A DNA stretch of 64,000 bases from DASQFD01 sp035633255 (GTDB lineage Bacteria; Actinomycetota; Actinomycetes; Actinomycetales; Dermatophilaceae). The DNA is taken from assembly GCA_035633255.1 (NCBI GenBank), contig DASQFD010000080.1, positions 13,292 through 77,291 of the forward strand. Reading direction: 5' to 3'. This document shows, piece after piece, positions 1-7,316 of this stretch. Every line of letters begins with the position of its first letter. The first letter of the stretch is position 1. The translations under genes were made by a program, and so were the position numbers. The notes under the pieces were generated by a model, which saw only the letters and a list, made by a program, of their open reading frames with translations, was not told the origin of the DNA and ran no database searches.

Positions 1-70
1 GGCGGGCCACCACGGAGCCGCCATCGGGCCGATCGACCTGGACGCGCCGGAGGAGCCGGCCGCGTCGTGA
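1..70 (+). CDS. C-terminal fragment of an unidentified protein
   Basis: The frame ending with TGA at 68-70 is open back to the window edge and encodes about 22 residues ending in an acidic, Pro/Ala-rich tail (APEEPAAS). The stop overlaps the GTG start of the next gene (GTGA), which suggests translational coupling with the SodN maturation protease. There is too little sequence to name it. Confidence 0.45.
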   Translation, partial: AGHHGAAIGPIDLDAPEEPAAS

Positions 71-504
71 GCGCGAGCCGGGCACGTCGCGCGTCCCGGC
101 CGGAGACGGGGCGCCAGGCCCTTCCGGGCGCGGCGCGGCGCGCCCTGCGCCGGGTGCCGGTGCCGCGGCTGATGCGGGTCCGGGGGCGCTCCATGGAGCC
201 GACGCTCCGGGACGGCGACGCGGTCCTGGCGCTGACCGGCATACCGGTGCGACCCGGAGGCGTCGCGGTGGTGCGGTTGCCGCCCGACCGGGCGGGCGCC
301 GTCCGGCCACTGGCGGTCAAGCGGGTGACCGGCCGCGACCCCGACGACCCCGCGCGGTGGTGGATCGACAGCGACGACCCGGCCCACGGCCTGACGTCCT
401 TCGACGTCGGAGGGCTGCCGGAGCAGGCCATGCGGGCCGTCGTGGTGGCACGGCTGCCGAGACGCCGCCGCCGCAGCCCGGCCGCCGTCCGGGACGGGGG
501 GTAG
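67..504 (+). CDS. sodX: Nickel superoxide dismutase maturation protease (SodX-like, S24/S26 family)
   Basis: This 145-residue protein has a signal-peptidase-like serine/lysine catalytic core. The nucleophile motif GRSMEPTLRDGD lies near residue 42 and the general-base lysine is in LAVKRVTG near residue 85. No membrane anchor is visible, which fits the SodX family rather than ordinary type I signal peptidases. SodX trims the N-terminal leader of NiSOD so that mature His1 can bind nickel. The gene directly precedes sodN. The GTG start overlaps the previous stop. The first 30 residues are Arg/Ala-rich and poorly typical, so a later start is possible. Confidence 0.85.
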   Translation: MSASRARRASRPETGRQALPGAARRALRRVPVPRLMRVRGRSMEPTLRDGDAVLALTGIPVRPGGVAVVRLPPDRAGAVRPLAVKRVTGRDPDDPARWWIDSDDPAHGLTSFDVGGLPEQAMRAVVVARLPRRRRRSPAAVRDGG

Positions 505-544
505 GGTCGGAAGCGGCCCACTTCCCACGCGAGAGGACACTCCC

Positions 545-946
545 ATGCGCCTGCGCCACCTGTTCACCCTTCCCGAGGTCAGCGCCCACTGCGACCTGCC
601 GTGTGGGGTCTACGACCCGGCGCAGGCCCGCATCGAGGCCGAGTCGATCAAGATGATCTGCTCCAAGGTGGCCGCCAACGCCGACCCGGACTTCCGCGTG
701 CGCGCCGCCATCATCAAGGAGCAGCGCTCCGAGCTCGTCAAGCACCACCTGTGGGTGCTGTGGACGGACTACTTCAAGGCGCCGCACTTCGAGAAGTACC
801 CGCACCTGCACGTGCTGGTCAACGACGCCACCAAGCTCGCGGGGGCGAGTGGGACCAAGGGCTCGTTCGACGAGTCCGTGGCCGACTCGCTGCTCGCGAA
901 GATCGACGAGATCGCCACGATCTTCGCCGAGACCAAGCAGTCCTGA
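545..946 (+). CDS. sodN: Nickel-containing superoxide dismutase (precursor)
   Basis: The 133-residue precursor contains the nickel hook HCDLPCGVYDP at residues 15-25. Cleavage after Ala14 would expose His1, with Cys2 and Cys6 of the mature enzyme as nickel ligands. The remaining 119 residues match the usual mature length and form the helical bundle. It converts superoxide to oxygen and peroxide, probably in the cytoplasm. GAGAGGAC lies before the ATG, and a TAGGGT -10-like box sits at 502-507. It is paired with its processing protease upstream, and the next gene (manA) converges on it. Confidence 0.97.
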   Translation: MRLRHLFTLPEVSAHCDLPCGVYDPAQARIEAESIKMICSKVAANADPDFRVRAAIIKEQRSELVKHHLWVLWTDYFKAPHFEKYPHLHVLVNDATKLAGASGTKGSFDESVADSLLAKIDEIATIFAETKQS

Positions 947-995
947 GCGCCGCCTGCTCGCCGGTCGGCGCCCCGTGGCCAGGCGGGAGCACCGG

Positions 996-2171
996 TCAGG
1001 GGGCAGCGGGGAGCGGACAGCTTACGACGTAGACCTCGCCCGGCCCGGAGACCGTCACGCCCTCCTCGCGTGCTGGGACGAACGCCGACTCCGCGCGCCC
1101 GAGCCCGAGCCGGTCGGCCGGTCCGTGCAGCACCGCACTCCCCCGCAGGCAGAAGACGATCCGGGGGCCGCCGTCACCCGGCAGCGCGACCGGGGACGAG
1201 GCGGAGAGCCGGTGCAGCTGGAAGCGGTCCGAGGAGGACCGGAAGAGCTCGACGCCGTCCTCGATGGCGTCGGAGCGGCCCGCCCCCCCGGGCGCGCGGC
1301 TGTCCACGACGCGCAGCAGCTCCTCGACGTTCACGGCCTTCTCCGTCAGCCCGGCCCGCACGACGTTGTCGCTGTTGGCGAGCACCTCGATGCCCAGTCC
1401 CCTGACGTAGGCGTGAAGGACCCCGGGCGGGACGTCGAGGAACTCCCCCGGCTCGAGCACCCGGTGCTGCATGAGCAGGAGCACCGCGAGACCGATGTCG
1501 TCGGGGTGGTCCTCGGCCACCCGGACGACGGCCGCGCAGGCGTGACCGACCGGGTCGGAGCTCGCCTCGAGGCGCACGCAGGCCCGCACCACCTCGCGCA
1601 CGAAGGCGGTGCGCTCACCCGCCGGCACGGCGAGGACCTCTGCGAGCAGCGCGTGCGCAGGGTCGGCGGCGGTGCCCGCGGCGTCAACGATGAGCTGGAA
1701 GCGTGGCACGCGCAGCCGGTCCGCGATGGCGGCCACCACGGCCGGCTCGCGCAGCCCCACGAAGACCTCGAACGGAGCGAGCGCCACGAGCATCTCCGGC
1801 TTGGCCTCGTCGTCGACGTAGACGTCGTCCGAGCCGCCGCTGTCCGCTCGCAGCGCCCGGGCCCGCTCGGCGGTGGGGTGGGCCTGGATCGACAGGGCCC
1901 GGCCGGCGGCGAGCACCTTGAGCAGGAAGGGCAGGCGGGGCCCGCTGCGCGCGACGCACGCCCCCCCGAGCTCACCTTCGGGGTCGGCCGCGATCACGTC
2001 CGCGAGGGTCAGCGCGCCCGGCCCCTCGACACCGCTCGGGCCGCTCTCATGGGCCCCCATCCACAGCTCGGACTCGGGCTCGGGGCTGGGGATGGAGCGC
2101 CCCTGCAGGCTGGCGATGGAGACGAAGGAGCCCCAGGCGTCGTGGAACACGACAGGCTTCAGCCGTTCCAT
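996..2171 (-). CDS. manA: Mannose-6-phosphate isomerase, class I
   Basis: This 391-residue type I phosphomannose isomerase interconverts fructose-6-phosphate and mannose-6-phosphate, feeding GDP-mannose for glycans. The family N-terminus is recognisable (HDAWGS near residue 10). The zinc-site motif QAHPT and the downstream EPGEFLDVPPGVLHAY segment are present, followed by the cupin C-terminal half. The ATG is preceded by the strong ribosome site GGAGGAGG. It converges with sodN and starts about 50 bp downstream of the HD-protein stop, so the two may be co-transcribed. Confidence 0.93.
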   Translation of the reverse strand: MERLKPVVFHDAWGSFVSIASLQGRSIPSPEPESELWMGAHESGPSGVEGPGALTLADVIAADPEGELGGACVARSGPRLPFLLKVLAAGRALSIQAHPTAERARALRADSGGSDDVYVDDEAKPEMLVALAPFEVFVGLREPAVVAAIADRLRVPRFQLIVDAAGTAADPAHALLAEVLAVPAGERTAFVREVVRACVRLEASSDPVGHACAAVVRVAEDHPDDIGLAVLLLMQHRVLEPGEFLDVPPGVLHAYVRGLGIEVLANSDNVVRAGLTEKAVNVEELLRVVDSRAPGGAGRSDAIEDGVELFRSSSDRFQLHRLSASSPVALPGDGGPRIVFCLRGSAVLHGPADRLGLGRAESAFVPAREEGVTVSGPGEVYVVSCPLPAAP

Positions 2172-2222
2172 CGCCGTTCCTCCTCCCTGCCCCCGGTGCG
2201 ACCCGCCCGTGGCGCCAGCATG

Positions 2223-3662
2223 CTAGCCGTTGGCCGGGGACCTCGGAGGGACGGTCCTGCGGCTGCGGCGCCGATCACCGGGGGCTCCGGGGCCGGGGGC
2301 TCCTCCCGCTCCTCCGTGCCGGCGCGAGGGGTCGAGGACCGGGTCGGGTGCCGTGCCGGCTTCTCCGACCATGAAGGACGCCCACCCGGCTCCGCCGGTG
2401 ACCTCGACGAGCGCGTCGACGACGGCAGGGTCGTACTCATAGCCGAGGCCCAGGTGGATCCGCTCCAGCGCCGCCGCCCGCACGGCCGGGTCGGCGCTGC
2501 CACCGGTGAGGTCGTCATGGGCGTTGGCGACCTTGATGATGCGGCTGGCAAGGGGAACCGTCTCTCCCAGCTCGCGGACCCGCCGGTATGCCGTCGCCTG
2601 CTTCTCGACGTACCCCGCCACGGTGTCGAGCACGGCCGTGTGCCGGACGATGCGGGCCCCCTCCGCGGCGATGTGCCGCTGGTCGACCGGGGCGGCGAGG
2701 ACCGTGGCGCCGCCGGGGATCGGGTGGCGCAGGCCCAGCTGGCCGAGGTCGTGCAGGAGCGCTGCGTACTCGACGTCGCGGACCTCCCGCTCGGACAGGC
2801 CGAGGGAGCGGGCCAGCCGCACCGCGAGCTCGGCCACGCGCTGGGCGTGGTGTGTCGGGGTGTATCCCGACTCCTCGGTGAGCCGGGAGAGCGTGATGAT
2901 CGTCTCGCGGTAGGTCATCCGGTTCGCCGCGTAGCGGCGCACGGCGAGGTAGGTCAGGACCATGGGGACCAGGGCGAGGGGCAGGGCGGAGAGCCCCATC
3001 ACCGGCGCGAGCAGCGCGACGAGCGGCCCGGCGGTGACCAGCCCCAGCGTCAGCGGCACGGCCTCGCCCAGCTCGTCCTGCAGGGCCGTCCGCCAGTACG
3101 TCCCGTCACGCTCGGCGCGCATCAGCCCGGTGAGCACCAGCTCGAGCAGGATGCCGAGAGCGGCCGTGGCGACCATGACGCCGGCCACCAGCCATCGTGG
3201 CAAGGAGTACAGGGCGAGCTCCCACGGAGTGAACGCCCCTCCGACGCTCCGTGCGAGAACGGCCACGAGGCTCACCCCGATCAGGCGGGCGGCCATCAGG
3301 TGCAGGGCCACCTCGCGACCCGTGGCGGCGCGAATGGCGGCAGCGCCTGCCATCCCGGCTGCGACCGTGAGGACGATCAGGTCCGCACTGCCCCCGAAGG
3401 TGGGTTCACCGTCGATCCGGCCGATCATGGCGAGCGTCACCGCCGAGGCGGTCGCCACGGGCGCGGTGACGCGCCCCGTCGGCATGTGCACGCGCGCCAG
3501 CTCGCCGACTCCGATGGCGAGGACGAAGCACCCGAGCAGCCTCCCCGAGTTTCCCACCGACTGACCGAGGGTCGGGCCGGCCGAGATGGTTGCCCAGACC
3601 AGCACCGCGGCACCCACCGCGACGACCGTGCTCGTCCACACGCGGATCCGAAGGCCGGTCAC
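2223..3662 (-). CDS. Membrane protein with C-terminal HD phosphohydrolase domain (distal of pair)
   Basis: In this 479-residue protein, about the first 260 residues are a polytopic membrane region of roughly seven to eight hydrophobic stretches. An HD-type domain follows, with HHAQRV near residue 270 and LLHDLG near 302. HANAHDD-like residues further on suggest a metal site, but the GYP signature of cyclic-di-GMP phosphodiesterases is absent. The C-terminal 40 residues are Gly/Pro/Arg-rich and disordered. GTG overlaps the stop of the upstream HD gene (GTGA), so the two are coupled. The substrate is unknown; a membrane sensor with nucleotide or cyclic-dinucleotide phosphohydrolase output is inferred. 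Confidence 0.8.
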   Translation of the reverse strand: MTGLRIRVWTSTVVAVGAAVLVWATISAGPTLGQSVGNSGRLLGCFVLAIGVGELARVHMPTGRVTAPVATASAVTLAMIGRIDGEPTFGGSADLIVLTVAAGMAGAAAIRAATGREVALHLMAARLIGVSLVAVLARSVGGAFTPWELALYSLPRWLVAGVMVATAALGILLELVLTGLMRAERDGTYWRTALQDELGEAVPLTLGLVTAGPLVALLAPVMGLSALPLALVPMVLTYLAVRRYAANRMTYRETIITLSRLTEESGYTPTHHAQRVAELAVRLARSLGLSEREVRDVEYAALLHDLGQLGLRHPIPGGATVLAAPVDQRHIAAEGARIVRHTAVLDTVAGYVEKQATAYRRVRELGETVPLASRIIKVANAHDDLTGGSADPAVRAAALERIHLGLGYEYDPAVVDALVEVTGGAGWASFMVGEAGTAPDPVLDPSRRHGGAGGAPGPGAPGDRRRSRRTVPPRSPANG

Positions 3663-4927
3663 GCGCGCTTCGCCTCGTTGCTTCGCTCCAGGGCCCGGTC
3701 CAGCGCCTCCAGAACGCGGGGGGGGTGTGGCGGCCAGGCCGTCCGTAGTTCGGCCATCGCCTCGGCGCTGGTCCGGCGCTCATCCTCTGGTGCAACATGG
3801 GCGAGCAGGTCATAGCGGTCCGCGACCCGCACCACGTCGGCCTCCACCGTGGACGGCACGTCAGCCTGCTTCGGTCCATGGTGCGCGACGGCCTCCAGAG
3901 CGCCGGAGAGGAACGACACCCCCTTCAGCAGGTCGGCGCCTCGCTGGGGGGCGACGCCGATGTCATGAGCCGGACCGAAGGAGCTGTCGGCCGACGAGCT
4001 CGCGGGCAGCGTCAGCAGACCCACGTCGTGCAGCATGCCGGCGCGACGCACGTCACTCAGCTGATGAGGGCGCAGGCTTAGCTCCTCCGCCATGTGACCG
4101 GCGAGCGCGGAGACCCGGGCGCTGTGGCCGGCCAGCCCGGGTGCCCTGGTCTCGATGGCGGCGACGAGCACGTCGAGCGCCCGCTCATGGGCACGACGCT
4201 CCTCGCCGTACTGGGTGATCGCCCACCGCGCCCCGAGGAGGAGCGCCAAGGTGAACAGGACGCTCGTCCAGCCAAGCCTCGCGGGGACCCAGAGCACGAC
4301 GAGAAGGAATGCCAACAACCCATAAGCAAGATAGGCCACGCCGGTACCACTGAGGAGCCGTGCGACCTGGATCCGGAACGGCACGCCACGGGTGATCGTC
4401 AGTACTCCGGACAGCAACGCGGCATTCACGACGATCTGGGCGAAGCTGGCAGCGGCCAAGGGAAGGCCAACGTGCCGAAGCAGGGGGCCGACGCCGGTGA
4501 GGTCGGCGATGTCGTGCAGCCCCCCAGCCACGTCGTAGACGAGCCCGCCCAGCAGCCCCAACAGCATGAACATCGCCATGTTGAAGGCACGCCCACGGAC
4601 AGACAGCGGCCCCAGGCGAAAGGCTGCGATGGCCAGTCCCACCACGCCCGCCCCAACCGGAGCCAGCATCGCAACGGCAGTCAGCAGGATGATATTCGAC
4701 GCCGCGAACTGGACCGAGTCGTCCACCTTGTTGGATCCGAAGCGGACAGCGGCGACTCCGACACCGGTCAGGACGAGAAGGGCCGCGTACCGTATCGGCG
4801 GGCCGTACGCGAGCCAGCAGAAGTAGGTCAGCCCGGCAGCGCACAGCCATAGTGCGACGATGTAGAGCGTCGCGGCAGGATAACTTCCCCGGACCTCCCG
4901 CGTGGCGTCCGAGCGACGCGGGGTCAT
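3659..4927 (-). CDS. Membrane protein with C-terminal HD domain (proximal of pair)
   Basis: This 422-residue paralogue of the next gene has about 260 residues of membrane segments. An HD domain follows, with GHSARV near residue 267, MLHDVG near 298 and a further HHGPK near 349, closer to HD-GYP proteins but without GYP. It starts 15 bp after the stop of a small exported-peptide gene and overlaps the second HD gene, so the three form one operon. Base composition is visibly lower in G+C than its neighbours and it uses A/T-ending codons, suggesting transfer or relaxed selection. There is no clear ribosome site before the ATG. Confidence 0.75.
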   Translation of the reverse strand: MTPRRSDATREVRGSYPAATLYIVALWLCAAGLTYFCWLAYGPPIRYAALLVLTGVGVAAVRFGSNKVDDSVQFAASNIILLTAVAMLAPVGAGVVGLAIAAFRLGPLSVRGRAFNMAMFMLLGLLGGLVYDVAGGLHDIADLTGVGPLLRHVGLPLAAASFAQIVVNAALLSGVLTITRGVPFRIQVARLLSGTGVAYLAYGLLAFLLVVLWVPARLGWTSVLFTLALLLGARWAITQYGEERRAHERALDVLVAAIETRAPGLAGHSARVSALAGHMAEELSLRPHQLSDVRRAGMLHDVGLLTLPASSSADSSFGPAHDIGVAPQRGADLLKGVSFLSGALEAVAHHGPKQADVPSTVEADVVRVADRYDLLAHVAPEDERRTSAEAMAELRTAWPPHPPRVLEALDRALERSNEAKRA

Positions 4928-4942
4928 CCGCTACGACAGGGC

Positions 4943-5134
4943 TTAGTCGTCCCAGCTCCAGTTCGTCTTGCCGTCCGTCGTCTTGGCGACCGGCGTCTTG
5001 CCGACCAACGTCTTGCCGGCCACGACCTGGCCGCCGTCATCCGGAGCGGTCCCCCCCACACCAACCGCCGCCACGGTGAAGGCCGACACGGCCGCGAGCA
5101 CGCCCCAAACGACGAGGACTCGCACTGTGCGCAC
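4943..5134 (-). CDS. Small single-span exported peptide with four KT pentapeptide repeats
   Basis: I do not recognise a family. I chose the GTG at 5134 because AGGGAG sits 6 bases upstream; it gives 63 residues. An in-frame ATG at 5188 would add 18 residues but has no ribosome site. A charged start (RTVR) is followed by one hydrophobic segment and a short linker. Then come four degenerate five-residue units ending in KT (VAGKT, LVGKT, PVAKT, TDGKT) and a Trp-rich acidic end, NWSWDD. The likely topology puts the repeats outside the membrane. It is the first gene of the HD-protein operon, so it may be a ligand or subunit of those membrane proteins (inference). Confidence 0.6.
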   Translation of the reverse strand: MRTVRVLVVWGVLAAVSAFTVAAVGVGGTAPDDGGQVVAGKTLVGKTPVAKTTDGKTNWSWDD

Positions 5135-5250
5135 GAGGCGCTCCCTTCGGTATGTCCAGCCCACGTCTTGGACCGAATGCTCCTCCATGCTCTCACGGCG
5201 GACGACCGTGCGACAATGAAATGAGACATCTCGACGACGGTAGGAGACCC

Positions 5251-5325
5251 ATGAGCAAGCGCGCCCGCAAGCGCCGCTCGCGCAAGGGCAACAAGGCCAA
5301 CCACGGCCGCAAGCCCAACGCCTGA
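5251..5325 (+). CDS. Ribosomal protein bL37 (24 residues)
   Basis: This very short ORF encodes a 24-residue, Lys/Arg/Asn-rich protein starting MSKRARKRR and ending ANHGRKPNA. That matches the actinobacterial mini-protein identified as large-subunit component bL37 in mycobacterial ribosomes. The ribosome site TAGGAGA lies 6 bases before the ATG. It sits beside rsrA-sigR, as I recall for mycobacteria next to rshA-sigH. Automatic gene callers usually miss it because of its size. A strong hairpin follows. Confidence 0.88.
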   Translation: MSKRARKRRSRKGNKANHGRKPNA

Positions 5326-5354
5326 GCACCCCACCCGCCGCGGCGGGTGCGAGA

Positions 5355-5396
5355 ACGAAGGGGCGGGACGCCGGTACCGGCGTCCCGCCCCTTCGT
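5355..5396. terminator. Bidirectional terminator between bL37 and rsrA
   Basis: A perfect 20-bp inverted repeat (5355-5374 and 5377-5396) with a 2-base loop lies between two convergent genes. There is no long T tract, as is common in high-GC actinobacteria. Confidence 0.85.
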
Positions 5397-5404
5397 CCGT
5401 CGCG

Positions 5405-5818
5405 TCAGCCCCCGAGCTCGTGCCGCACCACGGTGATGCGCTGCACCACCTGCATGCGCAGGGTCGTGGGCGCCTGCTCGTGGCCGCACGACCGCCGGAC
5501 CAGCTCCTTGAGCACCCGGTCGACGTCGTGCTCGGCCAGGCAGTTGCCGCACTCGCTCAGGTGCGTGGCGAAGCGGTGCACGTCCTGCGGCGCCATCTCC
5601 CCGTCGAGGTACTCGAAGATGCGCAGGAGCACCTCCGAGCACGGGCTGTCGACACCCTGCTCGGCGTGGTGCTCGGCGTGGTGCTCGGCGTGGTGCTCTG
5701 CGTGGTGCGCGGCGAGGGGCTGCTCGCCGTGGTGACCCGGGTGCTGGGGCTGGCTGTCGCCGTGCTGCCCGCCGGGGACGTCCGGGTGGCCACCGGAGGC
5801 GTTGGCTGGCGTCGTCAC
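5405..5818 (-). CDS. rsrA: Anti-sigma factor RsrA, zinc-binding, with His-rich N-terminal extension
   Basis: This 137-residue ZAS-type anti-sigma factor sequesters SigR under reducing conditions and releases it on disulfide formation. The core (CSEVLLRIFEYLDGEM onward) holds the HxxxCxxC zinc motif HLSECGNC. An additional upstream Cys lies at the start of the core, and one more near the C-terminus in RRSCGHEQ. Unusually, about 57 residues precede the core, including four tandem HHAE units encoded by a 12-bp repeat. The GTG start overlaps the sigR stop (GTGA), giving coupled, stoichiometric expression. Confidence 0.92.
   Translation of the reverse strand: MTTPANASGGHPDVPGGQHGDSQPQHPGHHGEQPLAAHHAEHHAEHHAEHHAEQGVDSPCSEVLLRIFEYLDGEMAPQDVHRFATHLSECGNCLAEHDVDRVLKELVRRSCGHEQAPTTLRMQVVQRITVVRHELGG
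5660..5707. repeat. Four 12-bp tandem repeats inside rsrA
   Basis: Four copies of CTCGGCGTGGTG (the last with one change) encode HHAE repeats on the minus strand. The unit is a multiple of three, so copy number could vary without breaking the frame. Confidence 0.9.
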
Positions 5819-6579
5819 GACGACACCTCCCTGCCGAAGCCGCGCTCCTGCGCGTAGTCCTGCAACAGGCCCCTCAGCTGCCGCCGGCCGCGGTGCAGGC
5901 GCGACATCACCGTGCCGATGGGCGTCCCCATGATCTCGGCGATCTCCTTGTAGGCGAACCCCTCGACGTCCGCGAGGTAGACCGCCAGCCGGAAGTCCTC
6001 AGGGAGCTGCTGGAGCGCCTGCTTGACCTGGGAGTCGGGCAGCCGCTCGAGCGCTGAGACCTCCGCGGACTTCAGCCCCGAGGAGGTGTGCGACTCCGCC
6101 CTGACCAGCTGGTAGTCCTCGACGTCGGCGGCGTCGGACTGCTGCGGCTGCCGCTGCTTCTTGCGGTAGGTGTTGATGTACGTGTTCGTGAGGATGCGGT
6201 ACATCCACGCCTTGAGGTTCGTCCCCGGGCGGTACTGGTGGAACGCCGCGAAGGCCTTGGCGTAGGTCTCCTGGACCAGGTCCTCCGCGTCCGCGGGGTT
6301 GCGGGTCGTGCGCAGGGCCGCGGCGTAGAGCTGGTCGAGCAGCGGCATGGCCTCCCGCTCGAACCGCGCCTGACGGTCGGCCGGCCTCTCGGTGGCGACG
6401 TCGACCTCCGCGTCCGCGACGGCCTGGGCTTCCGCCACGGCGGCCTCCGAGTCGGCGGCGGCCTCGGCGTCCGGCGGGACGGGCGTGCCGAGCGCGGACT
6501 CGACCGGTGCCGGGGCGGCGGGTGCTGGCCGCTGCGGCGCTTCCGCCTCGGGGGGTGGGGTCGGAGGGGGGGTGCTCAT
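5815..6579 (-). CDS. sigR: ECF sigma factor SigR (SigH-type, thiol-oxidative stress)
   Basis: This 254-residue sigma-70 region 2/4 protein has region 2 from about residue 74 (DAEDLVQETYAKAF, NLKAWMYRILTNTYIN) and region 4 near the C-terminus (AYKEIAEIMGTPIGTVMSR). It directs transcription of thioredoxin, mycothiol and proteostasis genes. The first 70 residues are Pro/Ala/Glu-rich, recalling the longer isoform known in Streptomyces, so a second internal start is possible. A perfect SigR promoter lies about 95 bp upstream, giving positive autoregulation. rsrA follows with a GTGA overlap. Confidence 0.94.
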   Translation of the reverse strand: MSTPPPTPPPEAEAPQRPAPAAPAPVESALGTPVPPDAEAAADSEAAVAEAQAVADAEVDVATERPADRQARFEREAMPLLDQLYAAALRTTRNPADAEDLVQETYAKAFAAFHQYRPGTNLKAWMYRILTNTYINTYRKKQRQPQQSDAADVEDYQLVRAESHTSSGLKSAEVSALERLPDSQVKQALQQLPEDFRLAVYLADVEGFAYKEIAEIMGTPIGTVMSRLHRGRRQLRGLLQDYAQERGFGREVSS

Positions 6580-6672
6580 CGCGACCCACCCTAGCCCCGG
6601 AGCGGACACGCGGTCGGTGTCGAGGACGAGCACGTTCGGCCTTCCGGGGAAGCAACGGGGGACGAGGCTGTC

Positions 6673-6698
6673 AACGCGGGTTCCGGGCCGACCATTCC
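6673..6698 (-). promoter_or_regulatory. SigR-dependent promoter of sigR-rsrA (autoregulatory)
   Basis: On the minus strand GGAAT is followed by exactly 18 bases and GTT, the established SigR/SigH consensus. It lies between the end of the hydrolase gene and sigR. Confidence 0.88.
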
Positions 6699-7316
6699 TT
6701 AGCCCACCCGGCTGAGCAGCCGGCCCACCGCCTCGAGCGCCGGTGCCGGGAGGGTGGCGAGCTCGTGGGTCCCCGGCACGGCCGTGACCACGGGGCCCGA
6801 GGCGGCGGCAACCACCTCCTGCGGGGTGCCGAAGGGGTCCCGGGCGCCCTGGAGCACCAGCACCGGGAGGCCCGCGGCGACGGGCAGCCGCAGCTCCTCG
6901 GCCCGCGAGCGCTCCGGGCGCCCCGGCGGGTGCAGCGGGAAGGAGAGGCACAAGACCGCCGCCGCCCCGACGGCCGTGGCGGTGCGGCAGGCGACGCGGG
7001 CCCCGGCGCTGCGGCCGCCCACGACGAGCGGGCCGGAGGCGGCACGGCATACCTCCGCCAGCACCGGGAGCCAGGCGGCGTCCAGGGTCGCGGGGGCCGG
7101 GGCGACCCGGCGACCCGCGACCCGCCAGGGCTGGTCGACGAGCACCGTCCGCCACCCGGCGGCGGCGGCGGCCGCGGCGACGTCGCGGACGTCCGCCGTC
7201 CACTCCCGCCCGCCGGCACCGTGCCCGAGCACGAGCGTCCCCCCGGCCGCCCGCGGCCGGCTCTCGGTCACCCGCGCCGTTCCGACCGGGGTCCGGACGA
7301 GGCGGGACAGGCTCAC
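6699..7316 (-). CDS. Alpha/beta-hydrolase family protein (Tex30/KANL3-like)
   Basis: The 205-residue protein has an oxyanion-side motif LGHGAGG near residue 31, a nucleophile elbow GGRSAGAR near residue 98, and a late GTHE that could supply the catalytic His. It belongs to the dienelactone-hydrolase-like group with no assigned substrate. GTG overlaps the stop of the SRAP gene (GTGA), so it is translated from the same leaderless message. sigR has its own promoter immediately downstream. Confidence 0.75.
   Translation of the reverse strand: MSLSRLVRTPVGTARVTESRPRAAGGTLVLGHGAGGREWTADVRDVAAAAAAAGWRTVLVDQPWRVAGRRVAPAPATLDAAWLPVLAEVCRAASGPLVVGGRSAGARVACRTATAVGAAAVLCLSFPLHPPGRPERSRAEELRLPVAAGLPVLVLQGARDPFGTPQEVVAAASGPVVTAVPGTHELATLPAPALEAVGRLLSRVG

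Noticed and set aside
849..3815. 988-codon ORF on the plus strand opposite manA and the HD genes
   Set aside because: Its translation is low-complexity Arg/Gly/Pro-rich and without domains, while the minus strand encodes clear families. Long antisense frames are expected at this G+C.
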